Positions 8,831-19,738 of a DNA stretch of 26,088 nucleotides are shown piece by piece (position 1 is the stretch's first letter; every line of letters starts with the position of its first letter). The stretch spans positions 1-26,088 of the forward strand of contig CAIIXF020000122.1 in NCBI GenBank assembly GCA_903813345.2. The letters are read 5' to 3'. The translations under genes and the position numbers were made by a program. This stretch comes from Owenia fusiformis. Taxonomy: Eukaryota; Annelida; Polychaeta; Sabellida; Oweniidae. The notes under the pieces are model-generated. The model saw only the letters and a list, made by a program, of their open reading frames with translations. It did not search any database and was not told where the DNA came from.

Positions 8831-10398
8831 ATTCTAGCATATTGCATTGTTGTCCTTTGTATGACTGCAAATTTTTAGGTTTGATAGACATAAACCACAC
8901 AAAATATTCATTGACAAAATATGCGTTATCAGGGTTCGTACACACCTGGAAATGTCAGGGAAATTGATTTATTTTTCCAGGTGCTGGAAATGTCAGGGAA
9001 TTTTAAAATTGGGTTAAAAAAGACCAAAAATGTCAGGGAATTTTGACACAGTAGATATGTCAGGGAAATGTCAGGGAATTTTGAATCAGAATAAATAATG
9101 TTCCAGTAAAATACATTTAGAGCTATTACAGGATATCAATGAAATCCAAAATCTAACATTTAGTTGTTCCCACAAATTTGAAATCTTTTTATTAGTATTG
9201 ATTGAATGAAATTCTATCTGGTTTTGTCTATTTGTCGTCAGTGTGAACATTATACTGAAAACGAACAATAAAGAATATACATACTTGTATATGTATAGAT
9301 GGTTCAATACAATTAGGGTTTTCCATGAAGTAAGGTAGTCTTAGGCCATTCAAAGTTAATTTCTACAATTTTGCTATTTTTCATGAAAAAAATTGAAAAC
9401 CTTATCAACCGTTTTTGGATTTGGTCCAAATGTCAAGGAAAGAGGAGGAAATAAACAAAAATCAAAAGAAGAACCTTTTTTCATGTAAAGATGAACCTAG
9501 AGTTTTACATTGGCTCAAATTTTTATGGCAATGCCTTTGGGAAAAAGGACATCTGCCTAAGAAGAAATATTTAAGATGGTCTCTGAATTCAAAATGGCCA
9601 ACATTTTTTATGAAATTCATTTGGTAGTATCATAGGCCTGTGCCTTATAGTGATGCTATTTGAGAAGGAATTTCTAATATGGTATCATATTTTGGTGCAG
9701 ATTTTCCCAAAAGAGAGAAGACAATAGTAATGTCAGGTTATTGCTATCATATACTGTTTACAATGATCAGTATTTGATAAAGTATGTTTCATTAGGTGGA
9801 AATTTCCCCTCTGGCCTCATAATCAGGGGAGTTGCTATATTCTTGTATGATTTTTGATCAAAATTTTGAAGTTTCTGTTGTCATTCGGATTCATTACAAA
9901 ACATTAACAAATTATAGTTTGAAATGCTTAGAGTGCACCATATACAATCACGGGATACTAGAGTATCCGCGTATATTGAGTATGACCGGTTCTTAGGCTA
10001 CGAATATGACCTGTTTTGGAAAGTCATGAGAGGCACAGCTGCTTAAAAATGGAAAATAAAGGTTAACTTCTATATTATCCTTTTTGAAATTGTGTTTGTT
10101 GAATGTAGTTTATGCTGTATTTAATAGTAATGTAACAAAAAAATGTTAAACATGAGCTATTTTAGCAATGTAACTGTTCATAATGGAATATCAATCAGAA
10201 AGTACAGATTTCTCGCCTTAGAGCCAAATCATTAATATCACAGTAGGAAAAAACAAATCCCAAACCTTTCTATGGCTAACCTGAACAAGATCTCCAAATC
10301 TCAGTTTATATGATCCCCCGTAGAGTGAGCAAGAGAAGGATTTATCTTTTCCCAGAGGATACGCTTGTGAAATGTCATGGAAACGAGTGTAACACGGC

Positions 10399-10951
10399 CC
10401 ACTGATTGATGTGATTGGTGATCCACTCGATTACGCTGGTTACCAAAACGGTTCGTTTTGGTAACAAAATGTCGGAACATCCGGAAGATACGATTTTTCT
10501 CGTTTCCTTATTTTACACGTTGTAGGCAGAATTCCCACGACATTTTTTAACACAAACGTGTATCAGTATCCTATGTTTAAGAAAGTGTACATACTTGCGA
10601 ACAAATAGTTCAGAAGACAACAGAATCGTCGATTTACTTCGTCACTTAAGTTACATAAACGGTTTGGGTTAAAAGTGCAGATCTTAACTGTTTTTCGAAA
10701 AACCGTTTATGTAACTTAAGTGAGGAAGTAAATCGACGATTCTGTTGCCCTCTGAGCTATTTTTTTCGCAAACATTTATATTTTCTAAAACATATGATAC
10801 TGATGCACGTTGTGAGAAAAAACATTGTGGGGATTCTGCCTACAACGCGTGAAATAAGGAAAAAAGAAAAATCGTGCCTTCGACGTTCCGACATTTTGTT
10901 ACCAAAACGGTTCGTTTTGGTAACCAGCGTAATCGAGTGGATCACCAGTGG
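10399..10951. repeat. Long palindrome with nested hairpins
   Basis: Arms of about 250-265 bp (10399-10665 and 10700-10951) are reverse complements at roughly 85% identity, with a 34-bp spacer. Each arm carries a smaller hairpin, TTACCAAAAC-GGTTC-GTTTTGGTAA, so both arms can also fold locally. The left arm has an extra 12 bp (10405-10416) interrupting CCACTG-GGTGATCC. Overlapping open frames on both strands here simply mirror each other. It may be the core of the surrounding element or a foldback insertion of its own; no target duplication was found. Confidence 0.85.
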
Positions 10952-11890
10952 AGTGTATGCGGTGCATGATAGGAATTTATCCGAATGTGAGCGGTGTACA
11001 ATACGAGTGTATGCGGTGCATGAGACGAATTTATCCGGTACAGGATTACAGCATACCCAACAATTCTCCAATGTTTATATTTTCAAATACATGATAAACT
11101 TTTCTTTCCATACATTGTAATGTATTGGTATAAAACCTGTCTTATTATATTATTGAAATTCGATAAAAAATGTTCTAAAAGCATATTTTGCCATTACTTT
11201 CGCCAACATTCTGAAATCGGGTCAACTGATTTAACCACAAATCTACAAAAGGTCTGAAATGGGACAACATAATTATAATCAAACAAGGCTATTGTTTTCG
11301 GTCTACGTTTAACTGAATTATTTTGGAAAAAATAGGCTCTTGACACTATAAGTCATCTACTCTTATTTAGTTCTTCCAACTTTATATTGGAGACCTACTG
11401 CAAGCGTCTGAAGAGCCTCAACATTCTGGTATTTCGAATTACCTTTTGCATCTGTCACCGCTAAAAGTCGTATCCAAACACCGGTTAAATGCCGATCCAA
11501 GACATTTCACAACCGTATTCTCCAATAATGGGGCACCAGTGACATTCGTATTCTCAAAAATTCAAAGATGTATCATATTTGGACAGAGCAGGCTAAATTA
11601 TTTAAAATATTCATGACTAATTCGTAGATCTAGCTATATATTATACATAAGATGTGTCATCCTCTTCGGAGTTGTGTTGTGTTACACAAAAACTGATCAA
11701 AGATGCTGGAAACTAGGATTTTACGGCTTCAATCTAATATTAATACGTTTTCTCTTGATTAAGGCCCCTTGTGATATGCCTGGCATTATAAGTATACCAA
11801 GTATCATCCATTGACCAAGTAGGATAAAAAGAAAACGTTCGAAAGTGTTCATAAAAAGCAAGTACTCACCTCGCCGTTTATAGGAACAGA
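10952..11890. other. Non-coding interior of the nested element
   Basis: No gene is recognised. Just right of the palindrome a module of about 40 bp, GAGTGTATGCGGTGCATGA followed by GAATTTATCCG, occurs twice (from 10951 and from 11004) as an imperfect tandem duplication. The rest is AT-rich and without visible structure. Confidence 0.45.
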
Positions 11891-12706
11891 AATACGGTCA
11901 CACTCGTAAGCTTAGAACCGGTCATACTCAATATACGCGGATACTCTAGTTACCCGTGTACAATGTAAATTTTCAAAAAATTTCTCTTTTGCAAACCCCA
12001 AAAAATTGCACCCCCTTGCCCTGTTGACATTTGCTGGCTACGCCCCTGTACATGTATGTTTGGGAGCATATGTTTACCTTTGGCCTTATGCAATGTAAAA
12101 TGAAAAATATAATGTTTCAGGTATAAATTGGTGAATGGCTTAAGAAGTTAAGTCACAGGGAGGATTGGCTCCTAGATGGCAACATTGATATTCTGTCCCA
12201 TATCATAAATTTTGGTCTTATCTTCCTAACGAAAAATTCCAAAACTCACAAGAAGTGATTGAGATGTTGGTTCAAATCTTCTTGACTGTTTATTGTGAAT
12301 TTATAATCAGTTATAATTTCAGACAACATTTTGACATTTTCATTGTTACAAAATATCGAGTTTCGATTCTGGGACCCAATCCTCCTTGGTGAAGTCATGA
12401 GAAATGGTACTAAAAGGAGAAACCCAAACTGTTTCATAAAATGTATCAAAAATACAGTTATTTGAGACTTTTTAGTAGGCCGTGCAAGCAAAACTAGATC
12501 TGGAAATTTCATTTTTTGTCTGGAATTGTCAGGGAAATGTCAGGGAATTTTATTTTGAAAAAGGTGTACGAACCCTGGTTATGTAAAAGTCGAGAGTGAT
12601 CGGGAGAGTGATATACAAAATACATGTATAATACGAGTTGCTGGGACTATGAGTGAATGTACATCTGCAATTATAGTGAGGCAGCTAAGAAAATCGATCA
12701 ACTTAC

Positions 12707-12745
12707 CAGCAAATTCGAAATTCGTCCTTCCAGTTGGGTCACCGA
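12707..12745 (-). CDS. Host gene, 39-nt microexon
   Basis: On the minus strand, a 39-nt exon lies between a strong acceptor (TTTCTTTCTGGTTTCAG, ending at 12746) and a consensus donor GTAAGT starting at 12706. It enters and leaves in phase 1, so it is length-neutral and could be skipped without frame loss. Entry phase matches the exit phase of the signal-peptide exon at 13883-13823; the joined codon is ATC. The residues are GDPTGRTNFEFA, matching no family I recognise. Its donor is about 124 bp from the end of a 3.65-kb transposon lodged in the next intron. Confidence 0.62.
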
Positions 12746-12875
12746 CTGAAACCAGAAAGAAATATTGTTTGTAGTATGGGTCCATGAAATTGTTTCATTT
12801 ACTAAAAGATCACCCCGGAATAGCCTGACAACGGTAAAGTCAGATACCGTTGTCACAAATGGCGGACATAACACC

Positions 12876-13298
12876 CACCCCAGTCACATTTCCTACGGCG
12901 ACCTTGCGGTCTATCATTTCTGCGGCCAGTAACATTTCTAGGTTCGCCGTGGAATTTCTGCGCTCTCATACTTTTGCAGTCACACTTCCCACGGCAGCCG
13001 CACGGTGAATTTTAAATTTCTGTTGATTAATAATACTTTTTTCATTTTATTTACATCAGGACAATTTATAAATGTTAGTCATTGTGCTGGGATGTAATAT
13101 CAAATGAAAAGTGATCGTGAAACATTGACAAATAATGATTCAATCTTGTTGAGCCAGTTGATTTCTACGGGGACCTCAGAAATGAACAAATATTATATAT
13201 GACTATATGAATATGAATATATATTCTATAGCGTGGAAAAGCTACTGGCCGCATTAATGATAGACCGCACGGCGGCCTTGGGAAATGTGACTGGGGTG
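12876..13298. mobile_element. MITE-like element with CACCCCAGTCAC ends, in an intron
   Basis: The left 75 bp (12876-12950) and right 75 bp (about 13224-13298) are inverted copies at roughly 80%, both starting CACCCCAGTCACATTTCC and including GCGGTCTATCATT and TGCGGCCAGTA. The interior 12920-13122 is the dispersed repeat also found at 1-202. No clear target duplication is visible. It carries the TACGG/CGGTC theme that recurs in diverged form at 17.0-18.3 kb. It lies in the intron between the signal-peptide exon and the microexon of the minus-strand host gene. Confidence 0.75.
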
Positions 13299-13822
13299 TG
13301 AGAAAGCTATTCCAAAATAGGGTTCGTCTAGTAACTATAGTTACATGCACATATAATACACATCAGTCCAGAGTATTGACGTGGATAAGGGAGTCCAGAG
13401 ACTTGAAGCAAGACTCCCAAGAATAAAGAGTTGTCTTTTTGTCGCTTCAAAGTATAAAGATACAAGTATGGTGCATGTGAATGAAACATTCTCAAAAATG
13501 TCAAAAGTGTCATTATGATGGTGTGTTGACCATTCAATGACATTGGATATTTGAGTCGCATCTTTATTTTATTTTGCTTGCAATTTGTAGCCAAGGAAAA
13601 TTTACAGCGTGACACCCATGATTAATGTTCTCTTAATTTTAGGACGTTACTGTTTGTACTTTGAAATAAGAACTATCTTAATATTTGCAAACCTGTGATT
13701 TTTCAGCATTAACGCTTATAATCTTACGATATTAATGGTATCAAATGCGTAAAGATTAGTCAATAGATTATTTTTGATATAAACCAACCAGCAGCTCGAT
13801 CGAATTAAAAGACGATACTTAC
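13299..13822. other. Intron sequence of the host gene, no other gene seen
   Basis: This is the 5' part of the first intron of the minus-strand gene, starting at the GTAAGT donor (13822-13817). An open frame at about 13328-13615 on the same strand shows no known domain and is judged chance. Confidence 0.5.
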
Positions 13823-13883
13823 TGACAATTTCTGGGATGACCGCAACAGCAACGATGCAAACTAACAAAGTGAGAGAATTCAT
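13823..13883 (-). CDS. Host gene, first coding exon: signal peptide
   Basis: The minus-strand ATG at 13883-13881 opens 20 codons that form a textbook secretion signal: a short N-region (MNS), the hydrophobic core LTLLVCIVAVAVI and a polar PEIV end. The exon stops in phase 1 at a perfect GTAAGT donor (13822-13817). About 80 nt upstream is a TATA box. A signal-peptide-only first exon followed by a phase-1 intron is typical of genes for small secreted animal proteins. The next exon is the 39-nt microexon at 12745-12707; later exons are uncertain. The protein is unidentified: a secreted or extracellular peptide is inferred only from the signal. Confidence 0.65.
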
Positions 13884-13961
13884 CTTTGTTCAATGTCTTG
13901 TCCAATGATCGTGATTACTGAACGCGCACCTTGAATTGATTCTTTTGGGACAAACGTTTGG

Positions 13962-13968
13962 TTTTATA
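13962..13968 (-). promoter_or_regulatory. TATA box of the secreted-peptide gene
   Basis: TATAAAA on the minus strand, within GCAGTATAAAACC. Transcription would start about 30 bp downstream near 13935, giving a 5' UTR of about 50 nt before the ATG at 13883. The order TATA box, short leader, signal peptide and splice donor is what supports calling this a real promoter. Confidence 0.6.
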
Positions 13969-14970
13969 CTGCGATTAACCATCGTAATGATCAGCTCTAT
14001 TCAGTTTTAATTCAAAAAGGTATAGTCAATTTGAGACTGAAAGAATCCCAATAAAATTGACTGTACTTCGTTGAAATGCTATAGATGTTTCAATTTTATT
14101 ACATGTTTGTGCGAAACATGGATTGTTGTTATAGGTAATAAAATTATCAATAAAACAGCACATTAGAAGACTCAGTTAAGTGAAGCATTGTTTTTAAACT
14201 GCTAGTTTGCAGCTCTCAATGAGTGTTTATGAATGGTCCAATAATAATATTAAAATTTATAATGAAAAGGCTTATTACATTAATGAATACGATAATCTAC
14301 AATATCTACGAATAGTGACTAACAACTATTGCCAAGCCTATGCTCATATTGGGTCTACCTGCGATGCAAATTCCACAATCCAATCACAATGCGCCACGAG
14401 GATAACATGTACGTCTATACAAATACACCATCCAATGACAATCCACCAGTAGAGGGGTTAACCAAAAAGCGATTTGCGTTATCTGGAGAGTTATCGGTAT
14501 TACTTTTGGTTTGAGAATTGAAGGTATCCTGATGCCAGTAATTTTTCGTTTTCATCATATTTTATACATCAAAAATTAGGAAAACTAGGAAGCTGATTCT
14601 AGGAAGGAAGCTATGATCTGTGACCGTGATGGGTGTGAAACGATAACATTGAAATCAATAGCGTTCATATAGTAGTTATATTGAAACGCTCCCTAAAAAA
14701 GTATCGATAAGCTAGTGGGCGTGGATATGATTAGAATAGTGTTTGATAAATGAATCGAGGTTTATTCTCGAAAGGGTATGTACTAATCTATCATGAAACA
14801 TTTCCAAGCTTGGTTAGAAACAGAATTCCCACTCTAGAGTATGGAATGCAAATCCTGCCAAAAGTCTTCGGCGTCCTATAACTATGCTAATCTTAACGAA
14901 GAGTATTAATACGATAAACAACGTTTACGTTTAATAAAATAGTGGTAAATGGTTGTATGGGTTTTAGTTT
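13969..14970. other. Upstream region of the host gene, no gene seen
   Basis: AT-rich sequence upstream of the TATA box. Open frames at about 14207-14514 on the plus strand have no recognisable motif. Regulatory sites may lie here, but none can be named from sequence alone. Confidence 0.45.
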
Positions 14971-15455
14971 CTTACTTTACGTAAAGTTAATATAAACTTT
15001 ACGGAAAGAATTATGGTTGTTTCCTTTTAGTTTCGTACTTTACTATAGAAAACTTCTTAAAGAAGGAGATTGTCTCTTTTTCTGTTTATTGTCTCTAATT
15101 ATCGTTCTTTCCTTATTGTAAAAAACTGAAAAACTTAGCGTTCTTTCCTTATAGTAAAATAAACTTTACGTAGAGACTTTATCGTAGTTTCCTATAATAA
15201 AGTTTACGTAAAGATTTAATGATGTACTTGAAATATAGATGGCATTTAAACATCGTTAAGTCGGCTAGAATAACTGTAATACGAAAAGTGTAAACAGTGT
15301 GTTTGACATAAAGATGGCACTGGATTTAAGTTCTCGGAAATTGAGAATTAAACTTAACGTAAAGTTTTAATGATCATTTTGAAATATAGATGGCTTGGAG
15401 TGAACATATCGGAAAGTTGGATAGAGTAAACTTTACGTAAACTTTTAACTGCAGA
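14971..15455. repeat. Array of ACTTTACGTAAAGT-like palindromic motifs
   Basis: Six variants of a palindromic core occur at about 14975, 14995, 15161, 15199, 15350 and 15428: ACTTTACGTAAAGT, AAACTTTACGGAAAG, AAACTTTACGTAGAG, AAGTTTACGTAAAG, AACTTAACGTAAAG and AAACTTTACGTAAAC. Two of them head a longer repeated unit in which the core is followed by TTTAATGAT and TTGAAATATAGATGGC, with a period near 155 bp. A second motif, GTTCTTTCCTTAT, occurs twice near 15104 and 15140. No coding. Confidence 0.7.
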
Positions 15456-17004
15456 TTGCCCCAAGTGTAAAAATTGAATTTTGTATTTGTTGTGTTTGTG
15501 ATTTTAGTCTTTATTTCATATGATACAACTGCATAAATTACATCACATTACAATGTGTGTGAAATCTGATACCTAGTGTATCTTGATACTGATTCTACTG
15601 AAACCAGATGCAAAGCATCCCTCTACTACTGAAAATTTGTAAGGGAGCTCATTTAAACTGCTTGCCATGTAATTTGAACTATGTGACCTGTATCTTGGAC
15701 CTTAGGATTCATTGATAAATGGTCTAGTGCTAGTGTTTATAAATATTGCATAGCTAATGAGATTCTTAGAATTTACTACAGTCTACTACAATGTTTATTT
15801 TGATATGCTAATTTGGTCTATCCTGGACCTTCATTCAGACCCAAAGACTTCCAGTCCAGTCTTTTGGCGTTTGTGTAAACATGGACTTTAATAAGATTCG
15901 TCAATTAATTTGAATGTTAAAATTAGATGCATTAGTATCCGACGTACACAAGCCTCATTTTTTGATGTTTGCCGGGCCGCGGGAGTAACGTGATGGAATG
16001 AACACCACTATTAGTCTCAAAATTATAGTTCTATAAAGTAAATGAATAGATGCCTTTGCATACAGTGTCTTTGGGCTTTGATGGGCCTGGTGGGTCATTT
16101 AGTACAGTAAGTTGATGGAACAAGTTGACATAGGCAGCTTGAAGTTCATTTCGTTTTCACTGCAGAAAAACAGCGCATTTATACACTGCTAATTTTGAGT
16201 GATCCGGCCACTAACTCTGGAGCTCTTCATGGGTGAGGAGATGAAACCATGATTAGAAAAAATCAATGTACCGATTTTAATTATTTTTCTCTGGTGGGTA
16301 CATAAGACATTGTGCTTTGACGTAAGGGTGATAATTGAGCATACATTCGATCTGTTTTTCTTGAGGACATTGTAAGTTAATATTTCGGCCTATGGCAAAA
16401 CAATTGTGGTGTGCATTCAATTTATTGGTATCGTGAGAAATCACTAACACATCTATTTTTGGCTCGAAATCTCCCAAAATATGAGATTCGTGACGTGAAA
16501 TGTTAATTAGACGATGGCCCATAAGGATCGTAGTAGGGATTTTTCTTATTTTTGCTGAATCAGCATTTTTCGATTTCTGGCTTCAAAATTGCGGGTTTTG
16601 ACGATTACTAGCCATTGCTTAGGCATAGACATTCGGAAAGGTGCCCGAAACGTTAAAATTGAGAGGCATGTGAACTGTTTTTGAGTAAACATTGAATAAT
16701 TTGGCCATATTGTGCTCAATAAAGGATTTAATGCAACATTTTTTGACGTCAGAATTATCAAGGCCAATTTTTCATAGAAATGTAACATATCTGAACTAAT
16801 TGAATGGCTTTTGAATTTATAAGCCTACAATCGGGTAAAATTTGACGAAAGGTGTAAAATAAGTCACAATTAGTCTATAATTTTGACATTCAAAGAAATT
16901 AACTGTTAGAAAACCAGTGAAATACTGGTTGTATCGGTCAATTTTCGGCTAAATTTGCTACAACTCAGATGCTTCAGTAATCACTGCTACTTCAGTTTCG
17001 CTAC
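15456..17004. other. Non-coding stretch
   Basis: No gene, RNA or mobile element is recognised. Open frames on the minus strand (around 16277-16522 and 16546-16788) show no domain, signal peptide or splice context that I can support. Confidence 0.45.
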
Positions 17005-17385
17005 TGTAGCCATGCAGCGTATTTTGATTTTGAGGAGACATCATCATGGTTGTCGCATGGCCTTTGAATGGTGACGCACGGTCAGTGTAGACTGAGCGTC
17101 TCAACGGAGGGCGTAGTTTTTCTTGGCAAAAACCAAGGTACAATTAACGCGGCCGCAGGGAGGGGGCATACGGCGATCCTACGGTTCGCAAGGGTCAATA
17201 GTAACCCATCAAATCTAGGATAAGCCGCAAGTCGACACTAGGCCGAATGTACGGCCACCGTGAGACCTTTCCACGGTCCGACAGCGGCTTGTTTATTTCT
17301 ACGGTGTATAGAAAAAGTTAACTCTGATTTATGATTTCTACGGTGACTCTACGGCCTGTAAAAACTTGATACACCATACAGAGAC
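17005..17385. repeat. TACGG-rich repeat family, diverged copy 1
   Basis: This segment aligns in direct orientation with 17515-17850 at about 65-70%. Shared blocks in order are CGTATTTTGATTTT, GTTG-CGCA-GGCCTTTGAA, GACxCACGGTCA, AGGCC, GTGxxACCTTTC, TTCTACGG, and TTTCTACGGTGACTCTACGG. CTACGG/CCGTAG motifs are dense. No open frame of note. Confidence 0.6.
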
Positions 17386-17409
17386 CTTAAAACGAACGTA
17401 GTCATACTT

Positions 17410-17550
17410 GCAACGGCGACCGTACGGTCTATTACTTTTTACGCCCAATAAACATTATACGGCTGCCATGAAAATGCTATGTTCAGATATTTTAGCAGTC
17501 ACATTTGCCAGGGTAGTCGTATTTTGATTTTATGAAAATAAAAAATCTAT
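17410..17550. repeat. Diverged copy of the 1-202 / 12920 repeat family
   Basis: From GGCGACCGTACGGTCTATTAC through TTTTAGCAGTCACATTTGCC, the sequence aligns in order with 12895-12990 and 1-90 (GGCGACCTTGCGGTCTATC, then CAGTAACATT, then TTTTGCAGTCACA). It links the MITE-like element in the host intron to the TACGG-rich repeats here as one old family. Confidence 0.6.
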
Positions 17551-17860
17551 TGTTGCCGCACGGCCTTTGAAATGATGACTCACGGTCACCATAGGCCGTC
17601 TTTGCGGCGGGCTATGGTCGATTCAACTGTAATTACCGTTTATAAAGGTCAATATGTAATCCATAAAACCTCAGGGCAGTCATTTAACCATAGGCCAGAC
17701 GTACAGCGTGGAACCTTTCTAAGGTTCGGCTACGGTGTGTTCACTTCTACGGCGATCATAGAAATGTAAACATTTATGAGTCCGAGTTATAATTTTTACG
17801 GCGACTCTACGGACCGTAAATTACTGGATATGCTGTACGGAGACCGTAAGCCGACCGTAG
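17515..17860. repeat. TACGG-rich repeat family, diverged copy 2
   Basis: Tandem partner of 17005-17385. Its last part is the most motif-dense, with TTTTTACGGCGACTCTACGG, TGTACGGAGACCGTAAGCC and CCGTAGATTCCCTACGG, giving several short inverted pairs. Open frames running through it are compositional and not supported as genes. Confidence 0.6.
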
Positions 17861-18240
17861 ATTCCCTACGGTTGCCGAGGGAATTTGCTAAATTTAGGGA
17901 GCTTCGGTTTACGTATGGTAGCCGTAGAGCGATTGTGACTGAGATTTTAATGTTACACTACTTCCAAAGTATCTCACAACCTTTTGATGTTCCATAGTAA
18001 TTACTTTCATACCAGAGATACATATAATGGCATTTATTGAATGTGACAAAGAAATGGGCATGCTGAAAGACAAATGTCAATATTTTCAGGGTTTTAGTCC
18101 TAATTTCACAATGCATATATGCTTTCCCCTTTCGAATATTTCAAGTGGAGATCGTAAACGCAATTGCCTTGAAATATACCCATCACTCTCTCACAAAGCA
18201 TAGAACAAAATTGAAGCCTTAAGCCCAAGTCACTTTTGTT
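17861..18240. other. Non-coding stretch between TACGG-rich blocks
   Basis: The first part still shows TAGCCGTAGAGCG. The rest is AT-rich without recognised features. Confidence 0.4.
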
Positions 18241-18400
18241 GTATAGCGGCCGTACGTCGACCGCAGATCAATTAAATCAGTGAATTTCACCAGCGGGCGT
18301 AGGAAAACTACGGCCGTCTTGCGGTCTCCGTACGGCTTATCCATTTTTGGCTCACACAGTGAGCCTATTGGATCGACCAGGCGTCCGTCCGTCCGTTGGT
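18241..18400. repeat. TACGG-rich end block, GGCTCAC hairpin and GTCC tract
   Basis: From 18246, GCGGCCGTACGTCGACCGCAG and then CTACGGCCGTCTTGCGGTCTCCGTACGG (described by parts) continue the TACGG theme to about 18338. They are followed by a perfect hairpin, GGCTCAC-ACA-GTGAGCC (18349-18365), and a short GTCC tandem tract around 18382-18395. The hairpin followed by a GTCC tract looks like a dispersed invertebrate repeat, but I cannot name it. Confidence 0.5.
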
Positions 18401-18420
18401 CCTAATTCGCCATTTCCAAA

Positions 18421-19738
18421 CTTTGAGACAATTGGCGTCGTTTACTTGTCGTTTGTGGTTCTCGACTAGAATGAGTCGTTTTACATGAAAATTCGATCGA
18501 AACCATTAAAACCTAATCAAAATAAAATGTAAAATATTAAGACCAAGATTTCAGATGAACGATATGTCGGTCAAAAATTGTATGGAAATGGTAAATATTT
18601 GCCACACCATGGGCCTTTAAAAGCCCATGCCTGCACCTAACACAACGAATCAAATATGAAATAATAACATACAATCATTACCAGCACCTATATCCATTCA
18701 GCCACAGCAGTTGGGATGCAGAAACCCGATTTCAACTTCGCTAAACTCTGTCTGAGAAGGTGTTTATTCAAATAGAGAGAAGGGAGGGGGGTCAAAGAGG
18801 CTTGTAGCTAAACTACCTTCTAATGATATCATTATATATAAGTTTGGCAACCTTAGCTCCCTCATTGAACTACGTGTTAAAGCCTCTTTATGTTTTATTT
18901 ACATAACCTGTGAAAAAATACTTATAATATTGATAGGAATGTAACTTGACTTCATTTCAAATGCCTCCAAATTTTCCAAATTGTTTTCCTCAATTACAAT
19001 AGGTCGAAAATTGATGCCGATGATAAATCTGATGAATTTTTGAAAATCGACATTCCCTTGTAAACCAATGGGAAATGGTAGATTTACTGCAAGTCATATG
19101 ACAGAATATTCATCCATCCGAGTTCTTGCAAAAAATACAAATAAGGTAGTCAATTGAATTTGCTAACTTTATTCTTTTTTAAATTGATACGTTTCTTCAG
19201 GGTTAAAAAGTTATACAAGGGTTGATCATAAAGTTCTCATAATATCCCTCTAATTCTTTTATTGTTCAATATATTCTAATGAAATTTTCACAGAGTGTGC
19301 AGCATAGAATGTCTTATTAACTCAGCAAAAAATATTTAGTTTAACAGAAATATTAAATAAGAAATGGTTGCCATAGTAACAGGAAATCAAGGCACCCGGG
19401 GCAAATGAAAGTAATTGACAAAATATAGCTCTAATTTACCGTGTTAACATACATAATGAACTCTCATAGATTCCCAAACACGTCAAAATGTTAACTTGAA
19501 TATGTTGTTTAGGGCTTTTACTATTAAAAAATTGATCATGTGGATTGTGTGATGTCGTAGGGGATGCTTCCATGCTTCATTAGATGTGATACCAGAGCCT
19601 GAGTCTCGAAGCTAATGATCAGAAATGACTGAGTAAGAGAATGCTATAGATGCAGAGATCTTCAGAAAAATAAAATTCATACTGCTAAAATGTTATTTTA
19701 AGTTTGTAAGATCCTTTGACTACTTAGAGTGTGGATAT
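18421..19738. other. Non-coding stretch before the Polinton-like element
   Basis: No gene recognised. It contains GTTGCCATAGTAAC near 19364-19377, an X-box-like inverted repeat similar to the site at 3346-3359. The rest is AT-rich sequence without structure that I can support. Confidence 0.45.

Larger units (their letters stand above)
9949..11958. mobile_element. Nested DNA element with ~68-bp inverted ends
   Basis: The left end (9949 to about 10016) and right end (about 11891-11958) are inverted copies: CACGGG, then ACTAGAGTATCCGCG, TATTGAGTATGACCGGTTCT and a diverged TACGA-TGACC tail, about 60 of 68 positions matching. The direct duplication TACAAT flanks it (9943-9948 and 11959-11964). 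The 2010-bp interior contains a large palindrome (10399-10951) and AT-rich sequence with no transposase, so it is non-autonomous. It lies entirely inside the CAGGGTTCG element and must be the younger insertion. The family is not recognised. Confidence 0.82.
8930..12577. mobile_element. hAT-like non-autonomous element, CAGGGTTCGTACAC ends
   Basis: Terminal inverted repeats of 14 bp, CAGGGTTCGTACAC and GTGTACGAACCCTG, are flanked by the direct duplication GTTAT (8925-8929 and 12578-12582). Near both ends the motif TGTCAGGGAATTTT is repeated: about five times within 8950-9085 and twice within 12526-12555, in the same orientation at both ends. Of the 3.65 kb, 2.0 kb belong to a nested element (9949-11958), so the original was about 1.6 kb. 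I recognise no transposase. The longest native frame, around 9415-9627, has no known motif. The ends suggest the hAT superfamily, with an atypically short duplication. Confidence 0.75.

Noticed and set aside
10757-11120. Overlapping open frames of about 100 codons on both strands.
   Set aside because: They lie in and beside the long palindrome, and repeated short words account for their open length. No motif is seen.
12127-12258. A short plus-strand frame with EWLKKLSHREDWLLDGNIDIL, faintly recalling transposon-linked Ulp1-type proteins.
   Set aside because: Only 43 codons, with no catalytic residues visible. It may be a transposase-era relic inside the hAT-like element but cannot be supported.
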